Assembly: GCF_963082655.1 (NCBI RefSeq)
Contig: NC_081556.1
Coordinates: 154,566,559-154,630,558, forward strand
DNA from: Stomoxys calcitrans
Lineage: Eukaryota; Arthropoda; Insecta; Diptera; Muscidae
Direction of reading: 5' to 3'
Length of the DNA stretch: 64,000 nucleotides
In this document: in pieces, positions 11,220 through 22,229 of the stretch
Layout of the letters: every line of letters begins with the position of its first letter
Numbering within the stretch: the first letter of the stretch is position 1
The notes under the pieces: model-generated
What the model was told of the DNA's origin: nothing
What the model saw: the letters and a program-made list of their open reading frames with translations, nothing else
Databases searched by the model: none
Program-made: the position numbers and the translations under genes

Positions 11220-11911
11220 TATGGTATAAATATTCTTGATCGTCTTGATATTCTAAGTCGATTTAGCCATATTGGTCTGTCCGTCCGTTTGTCGAAACCA
11301 CGCTAGCTTTTGCTCGAAATTTTGCACAAATACTTTCTGTTAGTGTAGGTTTGTTGGGATTGTTAAAGGGCCATATCGGTCCACGTTTGACTTCTTGAAC
11401 CGTGAGAGAGCACAACTCTTATCCGGATTAGCTGAAATTTTGCAAGAGGTGTTTTATTATGACTTCTTACAAGTATGGTTCAAATTGGTTCATAATCTGA
11501 TATAGCTGCCATGCAAGCGGATCTCCAGATTTGACTTTTTTTGGCGCAATAACTATCCGACTTGGTGAATTTTAACGTAAATTTCTTCTATGACTTCCAA
11601 CAACTATGCCAAGTATGGTCCAAAGTGGTCGATAACTTGATTTGGCTGCCATATAAACTGATCCTCAGATTTGACTCTTTGAGCCGCTAGAGGGGGAAAT
11701 TATTATCCGATTTGGCTTAAAATGTAAACGTGGTTTTTTGTTATGTTTTCTCTTAGTCATCAAAACTACGGTCCATAACAGTTCATATGGGTGCATAACT
11801 TCATGGTTCTCTTATCAATTTGAAAAAGTCATTCAAAGAAAATTTCAAATTCGGTTCAAGGTGAAGGGTACATAAGATTTGACTTGGCCGAACTTAACGC
11901 GCTTTTACTTT
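11220..11911 (+). mobile_element. HINE-I copy, 5' truncated
   Basis: It begins inside the leader (ATAAATATTCTTGATCGTC), then a short GTCTGTCCGTCCGTTTGTCG tract and TCGAAATTTTGCACAAATAC. Modules follow with ATATAGCTGCCATG and GGCTGCCATATAAACTG. The 3' hairpin is degraded (TTTGACTTGGCCGAACTTAA). It abuts the family III end. Confidence 0.75.
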
Positions 11912-11948
11912 CATTTCTACTTAGGAGGTAGAAACGTGATTTTTTTTA

Positions 11949-13353
11949 TACCCAACACCATAGGATGGTGGTATACTAATGTAGTCAATCCGTTTGTAAC
12001 ACCTCGAAGTATTGATCTATGACCCCATAAAGTACATATATTCTGGATCGTCTCGATATTCCAAGTCGATGTAGCCATGTTCGCCCGATCCCTCCGTCCG
12101 TCGAAATCGCGATAGCGGTCGAACGCGTAAAGCTAGACGCTTGAAATTTTGCACAGATACTTCTTACTGACGTCGGTTGTTGGGGATTACAAATGGGTTA
12201 AATTTGGATATAGCTCCCGTATAAACCGATCTCCCGATTTGACTTTTTGAGCCCCTAGGAGCCCTTATTTTCATTCGATTTGACTGAAATTTGGAACAAA
12301 GACAAAACACTTGTGTGTGACTTGTGAAGTCATAACTTTTAACAACTGTCCCAAGCCGAATCGGTCCATAAACAGATATAGCCCCCATATAAACCGATAC
12401 CCGGATTTGACTTCTTGAACACCTAGAAGCCTCAATTATCATTAGATTTGGCTGAAATTTGGAACAAATATTTGTGTTATGACTACCAACATCCATGCCA
12501 ATTACAATGCTAGTCGGTCTATAAACTTATATAGCTCCCATATAAACCGATTCCCCGATTTGACTTCTTGAGGCCCTAGAAGCCTCAAGTTTGGATCAAA
12601 GACTTGTATTATGACTTCCAACATCCAACAAGCTAACAACAACAGCTAAGTATAATCATTCCAACAGCTAAGTATAATCCAAAACAGTATATAAACGGAT
12701 ATAGCCCCCATATGAACCGAACCCCGGTTTTGACTTCTTAATCCCGTAGAAGCTTAAATTTTCACCTGATTTGGTTGAAATGTGACCCTTAAACTCACTC
12801 ACTCTTATGACTTACAACAACAGTGGCAAGTTTTATCCGAATCGCTGGGTATGGTGATTTAGGCTCCCCTAAGTAGGAGGTGACCGCGGCGCAGAGGTTA
12901 GCATGTCCGCCCATGACGCCAAAACGCCTGGGTTCAAATCCCGGCGTGAACATCAGAAAAATTTTCAGCGGTGGTTATGCACTTACTAATGCTGACTCCA
13001 TTTCTGAGGTATCCTGCCCTGTTAAAACTTCTCTTCCAAGTGGTCTCGCTATGCGGTTCGCCGTTCGGACTCGGCATAAAAAAGGAGGCCCTTTTTAATC
13101 GTTGAGCTTGAACATTAATCGGACTGCACTCATTAATATGAGTGAAGTATCCTCCGTTTCTAAATGGAATGTTCATGGGAAATTTCGTAGTCAGTACCGA
13201 TATCTCGAAATGAATTCTTGAAACCATTAAAGCCTTAATCAATTCCTGATTTGTTTGCTACAAAGTAATTGAAATACAAACTCAGTTATAAATCCATGGT
13301 GGTGGGTATCCAAGATTCGGCCCGGCCTAACTTAGCACATTGTTACTTGTTTT
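11949..13353 (+). mobile_element. HINE-I copy with both ends, SINE inside
   Basis: The 5' end is TTATACCCAACACCATAGGA then GGTGGTATACTAATG. The leader has CCATAAAGTACATATATTC, and the GTCY tract is degenerate near 12085-12112. Modules carry ATATAGCTCCCGTATAAACC and similar motifs. The 3' end is GGTGGTGGGTATCCAAGATT, hairpin TTCGGCCCGGCCTAA (one mismatch), then GTTACTTGTTTT. SINE-A is inserted at 12877-13190. Confidence 0.85.
12877..13190 (+). mobile_element. SINE-A, near full length
   Basis: The A box reads GGCGCAGAGGTTAGCATGTC and the B box reads GGGTTCAAATCCCGGCG. The body follows the SINE-A order (TTCAGCGGTGGTTA, CGCCGTTCGGACTCGGC, TCGGACTGCACTCATTAA). The tail is GGAATGTTCATGGGAAATTT. 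It is inserted in the HINE-I at 11949-13353, so it is younger than that copy. Confidence 0.85.
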
Positions 13354-14530
13354 ATTTTTTGTATTGTGGTACCTTCATGAGGCCTCGTTAAGTTCCCTGC
13401 TATTATTTTTAAATTAAGGTAAACAATAAGAGGGTCAAAATTTGTTTTGTTGACAACATTTGGTTTTTGGTTTTCTAGAAAACAGCAGCTGCAACGTTTT
13501 GTCATCAAAAGGAACTTAAAAGGATATTCGTGTTTCCTTAAATTTCTGTTTCCCATTTCCGGTATATCAACATTAATTTCGTTTAATATTATCAAACACG
13601 AATGGCGTTTGACTGTGGCATCAGTTCTAAGAAGCTAAGCAATGAGACAGAAAGAAAGAAAGAGAGAAGGAGAGAATTGAGGTATAGCATGGAATCCTCA
13701 ATTGAAATAGAGAATCTTTAAAGCTCTTTTAGAAATAAAAACCAAAATGAAATTGCATTTGCTGGATTTTCTGATTTTCTATTTTTTTTTTTTGGTAAAA
13801 TTTTGTTGACGTTGCTTGCTACGCCATGCGTTCTGGGAACGTCAGAACTCATGCACTCTTGATGGTATTCAATAATGGTTAGTTTTTGCGGTTCGTTACC
13901 AGTGTTGCCATTTTTAGTTTTTGTTTGTTTGCGTTTTTTTCTATTTGTTAGCCGGAAATGAGAAATCCAAGACCGGACGAGGTATAACAGACCATACATA
14001 ATGGTTGCAAACATTTTTCTAACGGCATAAACGAAAACCAACTGAGAACCAACAATTCGTTCATGCTCAACTGCTCGTACGTACCACACAACGTACGAGC
14101 AATCAGAGTGGGTGGGAGATATGTTTGAGAGTTGCCATTTATTCCCCCCTATAACTAACCACAAAACACTTGTGTGTGACTTGAGTTTTAAATTTGTTGT
14201 GGTTATTTGCTGCTCTCAATGGCATAGTTATTGAATTGGCTGAACTATATTTACGTGACGTATTCGTGCTGTAACAATTGCCGTATCCAAGTAGTCAATT
14301 ACTATTGAACTATGACAGAATTTTAAAAATGTTTGTAAGCTCCATGACTATAACATACATTTTAAACTTTCAAATCGTTTTTAAGGCAAATAAATGTTGG
14401 GGATGATGATTTTATACAAACTATAATTAGGGGGTCAAGATAAAGATAAAATACCAAATTGCGGGAAATTGAATGGGAAACCCGATTGGACGATTCAAAA
14501 TGTGAGAAAAAGAAGATTTATTGAAATAAT
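13354..14530. other. Unique AT-rich stretch
   Basis: No known repeat or coding domain. There is a short purine run (GAAAGAAAGAAAGAGAG) at 13651-13668. The minus-strand frame at 13718-14164 is open for 148 codons but has low complexity and no domain I recognise. Confidence 0.4.
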
Positions 14531-14934
14531 AGGTCTGTTCGCGTACTTTTAGTCTGTGAAAATTTGCAGGAGAGTAAGAACAGTCTTAGCTCTATTCAGC
14601 TATTTATTTGAATTAAACAGCTGGTTTTCATAGAAAAAGCATATAGCTGCTGGGAAGAAAACCTCCAGTAGAAATTTGCAAGCTCTCAATTTCCAAGCTC
14701 TACAAATTTTGATCGCTCTCATGCACTTATTCGCTTTCTTCTGATGCCGAATAAAGTATACGAATGACTTGTGCAAAATTTGTGCAAATTTGCACAAATT
14801 TTTGAGTACACGAACACACTTAACACTAAATAATCGCCAGTTCTCCGAGATGGGGAAGCAGTTTTGCACCCTTATAAATCAATGCCCACAAACAAATATA
14901 TCATACGGAATGAAAGAAAAACAGGACACGTTGG
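14531..14934. other. Unclassified segment with a 28-bp palindrome
   Basis: The segment opens with TCTGTTCGCGTACTTTTAG and holds a perfect palindrome at 14775-14802 (AAATTTGTGCAAATTTGCAC and its mirror). This may be a DNA-transposon remnant, but no terminal repeats were found. Confidence 0.3.
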
Positions 14935-15180
14935 CCTCCAAGGAGGTCAGTATGACTTTCGGTATCTTTACTGACTACCAGTGCACTTATGCCGAATAGA
15001 TGCAGCAAGTGACAACGTTTGTAGGGCATTTCGGGAAAGATGATGAGACATTGAAACATTTCCTATGTCAATATCCGGCTTTCGTAGCTAACAGATTCCG
15101 GCACTTAAGTGCGGATACGCCAGTAGACTTGAACTAGCTTAGGGGCATACAATGGAAAATGAAGGGTTTTGTGAGTAGTA
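14935..15180 (+). pseudogene. LINE C-terminal fragment (post-RNase H zinc knuckle)
   Basis: The translation gives KEVSMTFG then, after a stop and drift, GKDDETLKHFLCQYPAF, NRFRHLSADTPVDLN and KMKGFVSSTG. The intact-looking relative at 35448-35831 (minus) gives KEVSIAIGF, GEDDETLDHFLCHCPAF, NRYRHLGGDSI and IKDFVNSTE. Stops and frame breaks are present. It is a 5'-truncated relic of the same LINE family and is followed directly by a SINE-A scrap. Confidence 0.75.
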
Positions 15181-15182
15181 CA

Positions 15183-15262
15183 GGAAAAGGAGGTGTCCTT
15201 TTATCATTGAGATTAAAGCTTGAACCTGATAGCATGCATTGCTATGAGGGAGGTGTTGCCGG
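15183..15262 (+). mobile_element. SINE-A scrap
   Basis: AAAGGAGGTGTCCTTTTATC, ATTGAGATTAAAGCTTGAAC and GCATGCATTGCTATGAGGGA align with the last third of SINE-A. Confidence 0.5.
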
Positions 15263-15497
15263 TGTTTTTTTTTTTTTTAGCGAAATGTTAATCGGAAAAT
15301 TCGCATAGCATCTCTTGGAAGTCTCATCAAATACATCGACAGAAACAAATGGGAATAAGGGGACTCGAGACTGCAGACGGATATTTGTGAATTAGTATGC
15401 GCCAGGGTTGTGGAGTCGACCGGAGAAGAGGTTTGAGCACGCTTGCCTCGATTTCGAACCGCTTTCCCACTCCGGCTTAGGGGAAAATAATAATAGC

Positions 15498-16060
15498 AGG
15501 TAAGAGTGCGTTAACTTTGGCCGGGCCGAATCTAATATACCCTCCACCAAGGATTGCATTTCATGCATTCTTCGAATAACTTTTTCATATATAAAAGAGA
15601 CACATGACGTTATGGATCGTAGTTGTCATGACTATGAAAGTCATAAAAAATACCACGTTGAACATTTTAGAAAAATAGGATAATCATTGCGCCCTCTAGA
15701 GGATCAAGAAGTCGAATCGAGCGATCGGTTTATTGGCAGTCAAATCAAGCGATCGGTTCATATGGCAGCTATATCACGATATAGACAACTTTGAACCATA
15801 CTTGGCACTGTTGTTGGAAGTCATAGCAGAACTTTACGTGGCAAAATTTTTCATAAATTGGGTGATAATTGCGCCTTCTAGAGGCTCAAGAAATATGACC
15901 CATCCAAAATCCCAACTTACCTAAACTAGCTTTACTCCTTCGACAGTTTGAGTGCTTTCGATAGATTGACGGGCATGGCTAAATCGACTTGGAGGGTATT
16001 CGGGTGTTTTGGAACTCAAATAACAAGTAGAAAAGAGTTAAGTTCGAACGGTTTTTCTAT
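15498..16060 (-). mobile_element. HINE-I copy, minus, short, with an extra 3' end
   Basis: The 3' end is at the left: CAGGTAAGAGTGCGTTAACT, TTTGGCCGGGCCGAA, then ATACCCTCCACCAAGGATTG. Body modules carry TCACGATATAGACAACTTTG and ATGGCAGCTATATC. The core and leader are compressed near 15935-15995. A second degraded 3' end (AACAAGTAGAAAAGAGTTAA, GTTCGAACGG) follows at about 16018-16060. Confidence 0.7.
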
Positions 16061-16662
16061 AAAGTCTGCAACTAAACAAGTAAAAAGGCATTAAGTTCGG
16101 CCGGGCCGAATTTTGGATACCCATCATTTCGGGTATATATGTTAACCCCCTTTCGGCACAATCCGGTGAAAATCGGATAACTTATGCATTCAAATTCGGC
16201 ATGGTCATTGTATGATCTAATAAATATAAATGTTCAATTTTGTAGAACAAAATATTGGTTTTTTGGCAGCTATATATATAAAAAATAAAGCTTTTATGGG
16301 CTTTAGACCCGTTATCGGGAGATCGGTCTATATGGCAGCTATATCCAAATATTGTCCGACCTGAACCATATTTAGGCCGGATGTCGGGAGGATTAAAACA
16401 ACTGGCTATTTTAAATTTTAGCGAAATCGGGTAATAAATAAAGCTTTAACGGGCTTCAGACCCTTTATCGGCAGATCGGTCTATATGGCAGCTATATCTA
16501 AATATGGTCCGATTTAGTCCGTTTTAGAACTTAACCAGCTAGCACCAAATTTCTGCTCAATATCTTAATTTTTGAAGACTGTAGAGTGATTACAATGGAC
16601 GGACGGACAGTCAAGCGGACATCGTTAAATCGTCTTAGAATTTTACGACGATCCGAGATATA

Positions 16663-17269
16663 AAGGGTGATTTTTTTGAGGTTAGGATTTTCATGCATTA
16701 GTATTTGACAGATCACGTGGGATTTCAGACATGGTGTCAAAGAGAAAGATGCTCAGTATGCTTTGACATTTCATCATGAATAGACTTACTAACGAGCAAC
16801 GCTTGCAAATCATTTTCAGTGAATGGGCCCTAGAAAAGTTGGCAGAAAATCCGCTTTTTTATCGACAAATTTTGTTCAGCGATGAGGCTCATTTCTGGTT
16901 GAATGGCTACGTAAAAAAGCAAAATTGCCGCATTTGGAGTGAAGAGCAACCAGAAGCCGTTCAAGAACTGCCCATGCATCCCGAAAAATGCACTGTTTGG
17001 TGTGGTTTGTATGCTGGTGGAATCATTGGACCGTATTTTTTCAAAGATGCTGTTGGACGCAACGTTACGGTGAATGAACACATTTCGAACCGAACACTGA
17101 TTTTGGTAATAAAATTCAATGATTTGCAAGCGTTGCTCGTTAGTAAGTCTATTCATGATGAAATGTCAAAGCATACTGAGCATCTTTCTCTTTGACACCA
17201 TGTCTGAAATCCCACGTGATCTGTCAAATACTAATGCATGAAAATCCTAACCTCAAAAGAATCACCCTT
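16663..17269 (+). mobile_element. Fold-back Tc1/mariner-superfamily deletion derivative
   Basis: It is flanked by TA at 16661-16662 and 17270-17271. The ends are inverted repeats of about 152 bp each (16663-16814 and 17118-17269) starting AAGGGTGAT, with a T/C mismatch near the tip. Each arm contains the transposase start: ATGAATAGACTTACTAACGA, read as MNRLTNEQRLQII. The left and right ends are thus the same 5' end in opposite orientation. The 303 bp between them come from the middle of the transposase gene. It has inserted into the leader of a HINE-I copy. Confidence 0.9.
16776..17117 (+). pseudogene. Internally deleted Tc1/mariner-superfamily transposase
   Basis: Residues 1-13 (MNRLTNEQRLQII) are joined to a central piece: EWALEKLAENPLFYRQ, ILFSDEAHFWLNGYV, NCRIWSEEQPEA, MHPEKCTVWCGLYAGGIIGP and YFFKDAVGRNVTVNE. 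The D in FSDEAHF sits where the first acid of the DDE/D triad is in this superfamily. The DNA-binding half between residue 13 and EWALEKL is missing, as are the second and third acidic residues. The frame then runs into the inverted copy of the 5' end. It cannot encode an active enzyme. The match to the family is from memory of conserved motifs; the exact clade was not determined. Confidence 0.85.
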
Positions 17270-17387
17270 TATATACTTTGTTGGGTCAGTAATTGATATT
17301 TCGATGTGTTGCATACGGAATGACAAAATGAATATTCCCCCTATCCTATGGTGGTGGGTATAAAAATGATAATGAGATGTCAAACAA

Positions 17388-18772
17388 TAAATCCTATAAT
17401 TATACCCTACACCAACACTGCGGACGGGGCATTATAAATTTGTGCATTTGTTTGCAACGCTAAGAAGGAGAAGTGCTAGACCCACTGATAAGTATGCTGG
17501 TTGGCTTAGAATCACTTGCTCATTCGTTTTAGCTATGTCTGTCTGTCTTTCTGTCTGTCCATGTATTTTTGTGATCAAGGTACAGGTCGCATTTGTTGTC
17601 CAATTGTCATAAAATTTTGCACAAGTCATTTTTTGATCCAAGGACGCACGTAGTTGATTTTTGTAGCAGCCCCAAGTTTGATCCAATCTTTACAAAATTT
17701 TGCATGAGCTGTTCCATTTGACGTTCCAATATGAATCAAAATCTGTTTAGATTTAGATGCATCTCCCATGTATATCATTCATTGAATGCTTCCGTTTTAG
17801 GGCTGTAGTAGCGACAATTTTGGCCTGATCTTTAAAAAATTTAGCGTGACGTTTTTTTTTTTCAACGTCCAAGTATGTGTGCAAAATTGATACAAAATTG
17901 GTCCAGATTCAGTTGTAGCTGCTTTATATATTTTTCATCCGATATGACTTTTTAAGGCTGTAGAGGCAAAATTTTGCTCCTATCTTAATAAAATTTCGTG
18001 GTAGGTGTTTTATTTGACGTCCTAGTATTTTAATTTCATCTTAATCGGTCCAGATTTAGATATTGCTCCCATTTATGTCTTTCATCCTGTTTAAGTTCCT
18101 TTCTCTACCCACCTCCTTTGAGCTTGTTCACATAGCTGGACATAGAGGCAGGAGCTCTCATAGTTTTCTCGGATCGTAGGGAATCCCCCTACGATTCCTT
18201 TTCGCGGAAATTCCTCTACAACCTCTCCTTGGCCTTGTTTGTTCAGCCGGACTGCAGCAAGATTTATTAAGAGCACTTTCTCTTTCTACATCTCCCTAAG
18301 GAGCGTGTTCGCCTTGTTTGGATGTAGAGAGGAGGACACCTCGAAGCAACTTCAGTGCTTCTTCCCAAAACACTCGCAATCTAAGTCTCACACCGCAGAC
18401 ATCTCGCATCTCTCATCCTTTGCGTTTTAGGTAACTATGTTGAAACGTCACACTCTAATAAAGGCAAACCTTTGATTAAAGAAATAACCGGTGTTTTATT
18501 TGTTTTTAAATCTCTTTTACATACCCTACCCGTCGCACCACGCACGCTCTCACCCGCACCCTAACACTTGCGGTATGTCCCATGAGGCTGTAGTAGACAC
18601 AATTTAGATCCTATAGTAAGAAAATCTTCCACGGTTCCATTCGATAGTTCAATAGGTATGCAAAATGAAAGACTGACTAGATTTCAACGTAGGTTCTTTT
18701 TATTATAGACTCGTTGGTGTAGGGTGTTATCTAGTCGACTCCGCCTGACTTTTGCCTTTCCTTACTGGTTTT
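17388..18772 (+). mobile_element. HINE-II copy, with LTR-like insertion
   Basis: The 5' end is TTATACCCTACACCAACACT then GGGGCATTATAAATTTGTGC. The tetranucleotide core is TATGTCTGTCTGTCTTTCTG. Modules follow with AAAATTTTGCACAAGTCATT and CTCCCATGTATATCATTCA. The 3' end is GTTGGTGTAGGGTGTTATCT, AGTCGACTCCGCCTGACTTT, TGCCTTTCCTTACTGG. The body is interrupted from about 18092 to 18566. Confidence 0.75.
18092..18566 (+). mobile_element. Possible solo LTR or LTR fragment
   Basis: The segment interrupts a HINE-II body. It starts TGTTTAAGTTCC, has a poly(A) signal context (CTAATAAAGGCAAACC, then AACCGGTGTTTTATTTG) and ends CACCCTAACA, giving TG...CA borders. A diverged relative of its middle lies at 49640-49830 on the minus strand (shared CTTTCTCTTTCT, CTCCTTAG-type and TTTGGATGTMGAGAG motifs). 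No target-site duplication was found, so the LTR reading is tentative. Confidence 0.35.
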
Positions 18773-19110
18773 TACATATATTTGGATAAGAATTTCCTCC
18801 TTTAATTACTCAAGGCGTCAAATCGGTTTAAATGGGACTTATCTCGCGTTATGTATCGATTAGGGCCGTACGTGACATGGATCTTGGAGGTCGTAGCAGA
18901 AGTCATTATTCATAATGTCTATCGAATCGGTGACTTTTATCAAAACATGTATCAATTCGATAGTTTACGTGCCTTCAACAGATAGACAGACGGACAAGCG
19001 GACAGATAGGCAAATAGGCAGACGGACATTGCTGGATCGACTTAGAATGTTAAGAATATCTATGCTTTGTTGGATCTAAGATCCATATTTCGATGAGTTA
19101 AAAGCGGAAA
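18773..19110 (-). mobile_element. HINE-I 5' portion, minus
   Basis: ATAGACAGACGGACAAGCGG and GGACATTGCTGGATCGACTT represent the reversed GTCY core and leader. GATCTAAGATCCATATTTCG and GATGAGTTAAAAGCGGAA represent the reversed 5' leader. The 3' end is absent. Confidence 0.6.
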
Positions 19111-21240
19111 AGTAGGGAAAAGAGAGACTTTATGACTCTGTCAAGCCCATGACTAGGTTGAATATTAGTTCGCTTCTTATGAGCCTTCTGTTAGAGTTAA
19201 ATCGAAATTCATAGGCCAATAATTCCGAACTTCGGTTCTAGCGTCTGTTCACTTAGACACATGGATTGACACAACCGCCTATGATGCAGTAAACCTGGTT
19301 TTAAACTTGCAGCGGAAATCGACCCCTCACTAATTCTGAAACCATCAAAACTGAACTGAACACGTTGTGTCTTCTGACAAAATTTCTGTCGACTAGTGTT
19401 AATAAATTTTATGTTAATATTATTTATCAATAATACAAAGCCTATTATGTTATTTAACATTTGTGTATTGGTTATTATTTTCAGTAATTTGAACGTTTGA
19501 ATATTCGGCCTAAAGGATAATCAGTCACTTACCACAAACACACTTTGAGTGCGTGCGTGCGTGTGTGTGTGTCCATGAGACTGACTAACTAACGCAGAGT
19601 GTATTAAATATAGTCAGAAGGAGAGTAGAAAAAGGAAGAGCGAAGCTTATTTTCCCAATAGTCGTAGTAATTAATTGGTCAACAATTTGGATAAATAAGT
19701 TGCTAGTCTCTGTGAGATGTCAAACAATTTCTGTACATTGAAGTCCAAATGATTGTTGTTGTTATTGAGGACTTTTCTTGTATTTTCGTTTCGTTTCGTT
19801 TACTTTGCTTCTCAGAGAACGAGTGAGGGAGGTCGTTGCTTGTTTTGAAGCATTATTTTTTTGTTATATGTGCTTTTGTATGTTTGTGTCTATATGCGTG
19901 TTTTGAGGTTTAAGACCCTTAGTTGTCATTTTCGTTCTAACTGCGACGTAATAAAACAAAATTTTTGTCACGTCACTACTCGGTTTTTGTTGTTTTCATT
20001 GGGTCCCTTTACAAGTCTTAGACATTCTTAGGTGTATTGCCCGGACATTTACTGATGAATTTTCTTGAAGAGTTCCAGCACTTCTTCTGCCTCAGTGGTT
20101 TAAATATTAATTCCAGGAATGTTGGGGAGGGAGGTTGGATTTTGTATTTCTTTCTGTTTTTGATAATAATGAAATGGCAAAGTTGCCATGGTGCGTGATA
20201 GTATGGAACAAATGAATGATAGAACTGGTTTATGATGACACTTGTTTTTCTCATTACACAGCGACCATGAAATAGGTGAACTAAGTTCAGAAGAATTTAA
20301 TAAAAAAAAGGAAAAAATTTAAAAAAATATCAAAAGGGCTTTGGCGTTCAACATAAAGAAGCCTAACAATGTCTTCCACATAATTTTGAATCTATGAAAT
20401 GTTATTAAATTTTCTCTTATGTTTGCCATAGCACATCGTAAAGTTGTTCAAGGACAATTTTTTTTCTGGGCAAACCCGCATCCCATATTGTACCAAATGA
20501 AAATTCGTATGCAAATTTTATGAAATATAACCAAAATATTTGCTTTTGATATTCGATGAAAGAATTCCTTTATGAACAAAATTTAATTTATATTTTATTT
20601 ACAATTTTGTATGTCCTCATGTTCTGGCTTCAAAAAAATATTTCACTTTTATGTTGATTACCCTTTGCCATTTTGGTTTAAATATTTTGCATAAAATATT
20701 CAATTCATTATCCAAAGTCCTGTGGCAAAATGAGTCACAATGAGTTTTTAAATTCTAATACGATATTGTGTCCGGCGGGCTTAATGAATAATTAAAGTTC
20801 AAGATAGCATGGTGCCATGAATTTAAATTCCTTTAAAAGATATCAAAGTTGACAAGAATTAGGAAAATATTTTCTATTTATCTTTCATTGGTCTGAGATA
20901 ATACTTGCATTAATCCTTTCAAAATTTGTAGTTTTCATTGTGTGAAATTAAATAATGCCCCCTGGTCATGGGAATAATTGCAACACTTCTTGGAATCCAA
21001 TAAAATTACTTTTGAGTAGATTTTTCAAATGATGATAAAAAGAAGTTTGACATCTTCATGAATGTTTGTGGCATTTATTTGATGATGAAATCTATAGTAT
21101 ATGCAATATCATAGGCATACTAAATCAGGAGATGAAGGAACATTAAATCATTAACGATGACTGGGTGGAAAAATTCCCAATAAAAGAACTGTCTCAGAAA
21201 AATTCTAGCTCGATTATTAGCTCGATCCTGATTTCTTGGA
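19111..21240. other. Unique AT-rich stretch with a GT microsatellite
   Basis: There is a GTGCGTGCGTGCGTGTGTGT tract at about 19551-19573. Otherwise no repeat, RNA gene or coding domain was recognised. The strongly AT-rich part (20280-20980) has no open frame of note. Confidence 0.4.
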
Positions 21241-21244
21241 AGAC

Positions 21245-21540
21245 AATGCCTAAGGATGTCTCAATCTCACGATAGGTCACATGATGATCTTGGAATATCA
21301 GTTGGTTTTTGGAACAACAATTGATTTTGGACGACCTTCACGAAATTCGTCTTGGAGTGAACTATGACCTAGGTTGAATTCACCACACCATGGATAAACA
21401 CTGATCCTTGGTGGAGCTTCATCGCCAAAAATTTAATAAAGTTCATCGATGTACTGTTGCTAAGTTCTTCCATGTCGAAAATTGTAAAAAATAATCGCTC
21501 GAAAATGTTCCCGATTTAATTCCATTTTTTTGGCCGACAT
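21245..21540 (-). pseudogene. Mariner transposase N-terminal relic
   Basis: From the ATG at 21540 (minus) the frame reads MSAKKMELNREHFRAIIFYN, then stops at codons 27 and 36. It continues IFGDEAPPRISVYPWCGEFN and SLQDEFREGRPKSIVVPKTN, followed by a further stop and a frameshift into TYREIE-like sequence. The pattern GDEAP..S.VY.W..EF..G..SL.DEFREGRPK is characteristic of the mariner helix-turn-helix half. The catalytic half is absent. Upstream (21541-21605) lies what is probably the terminal region, including ACTCAGAACGTTTTGACATA. Dead copy. Confidence 0.85.
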
Positions 21541-21689
21541 GAATCTTTTAAGTTACTGTAAACAACACAAATAGCGCTCGTATGTCAAAACGTTCTGAGT
21601 ACATATAACCTCAAATATGTTAAGCTTTACGATAGAGCTGTCAGTTGGCAGATTACAACACAAAGGTTGTACAATCCCGAAATATGAAA

Positions 21690-22000
21690 GGCAACCCCGA
21701 TTTGAGAACTTGAGCCACTGGAGGCCGCATTTGTTGTCCGATTTTGCTGAAATTTTGCACGTTGTGTATGTGTCAAGAATGGTTAAAATCGGTTTTTATC
21801 CTGATATAGCTCCAATATAAACCAATTTCCCGATTAGTCTTCTACGATTCCTTGAATCTTGCAATTTTTACCTGATTTGACGGAGATTTGGCTCGTAAAC
21901 CACACAAATGTCCTTCAACTAAGTTCATTTGTGAAAATTTCAGTAGAATCCATGGTGTTGGGTTTGCACGATTCGGCCCGGCCAAACTTAGAGTGTATTT
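21690..22000 (+). mobile_element. HINE-I 3' portion
   Basis: GAACTTGAGCCACTGGAGGC, CTGAAATTTTGCACGTTGTG, CTGATATAGCTCCAATATAA, then CCATGGTGTTGGGTTTGCAC and the hairpin ATTCGGCCCGGCCAAACTT. 5' truncated. Confidence 0.7.
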
Positions 22001-22229
22001 ATTGATTCATATTTGAATGCTTGTAGCCATATTCTTTTCTTTCTTGTTTTGGTTTCGTGTCGCTTTTCCTGTTTAGTAAAAGCAAAATTTCCTTGGACAT
22101 TCCACTAAAAAAACCATAAACTTATGCAAAATGATAAGGGATCTCCTTTTTTGTTGCCCTTTCCGATCGGCTGGGCTTAGAGCGACACCACTTTAGTAGA
22201 AGACGGCAGACGCAAATACAAATTTCCTC

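Larger units (their letters stand above)
16075..17366 (-). mobile_element. HINE-I copy, minus, split by a mariner-type element
   Basis: The 3' end is ACAAGTAAAAAGGCATTAAG with hairpin TTCGGCCGGGCCGAA and GGATACCCATCATTTCGGGT. Modules carry GGTCTATATGGCAGCTATAT (16328 and 16480 areas). The core near 16545-16650 has GGACGGACGGACAG and CGTCTTAGAATTTTACGACG. The 5' end after the insertion is TATTTCGATGTGTTGCATAC, ATCCTATGGTGGTGGGTATA. The insertion occupies 16663-17269. Confidence 0.85.

Noticed and set aside
13718..14164. 148-codon minus-strand frame
   Set aside because: Low-complexity, Lys/Asn-rich composition, no domain, no conserved motif and no splice evidence.
16830..17156. Minus-strand frame also starting MNRLTNEQRLQII
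   Set aside because: It is the inverted copy of the transposase start in the right arm of the fold-back element, running antisense through the central piece.
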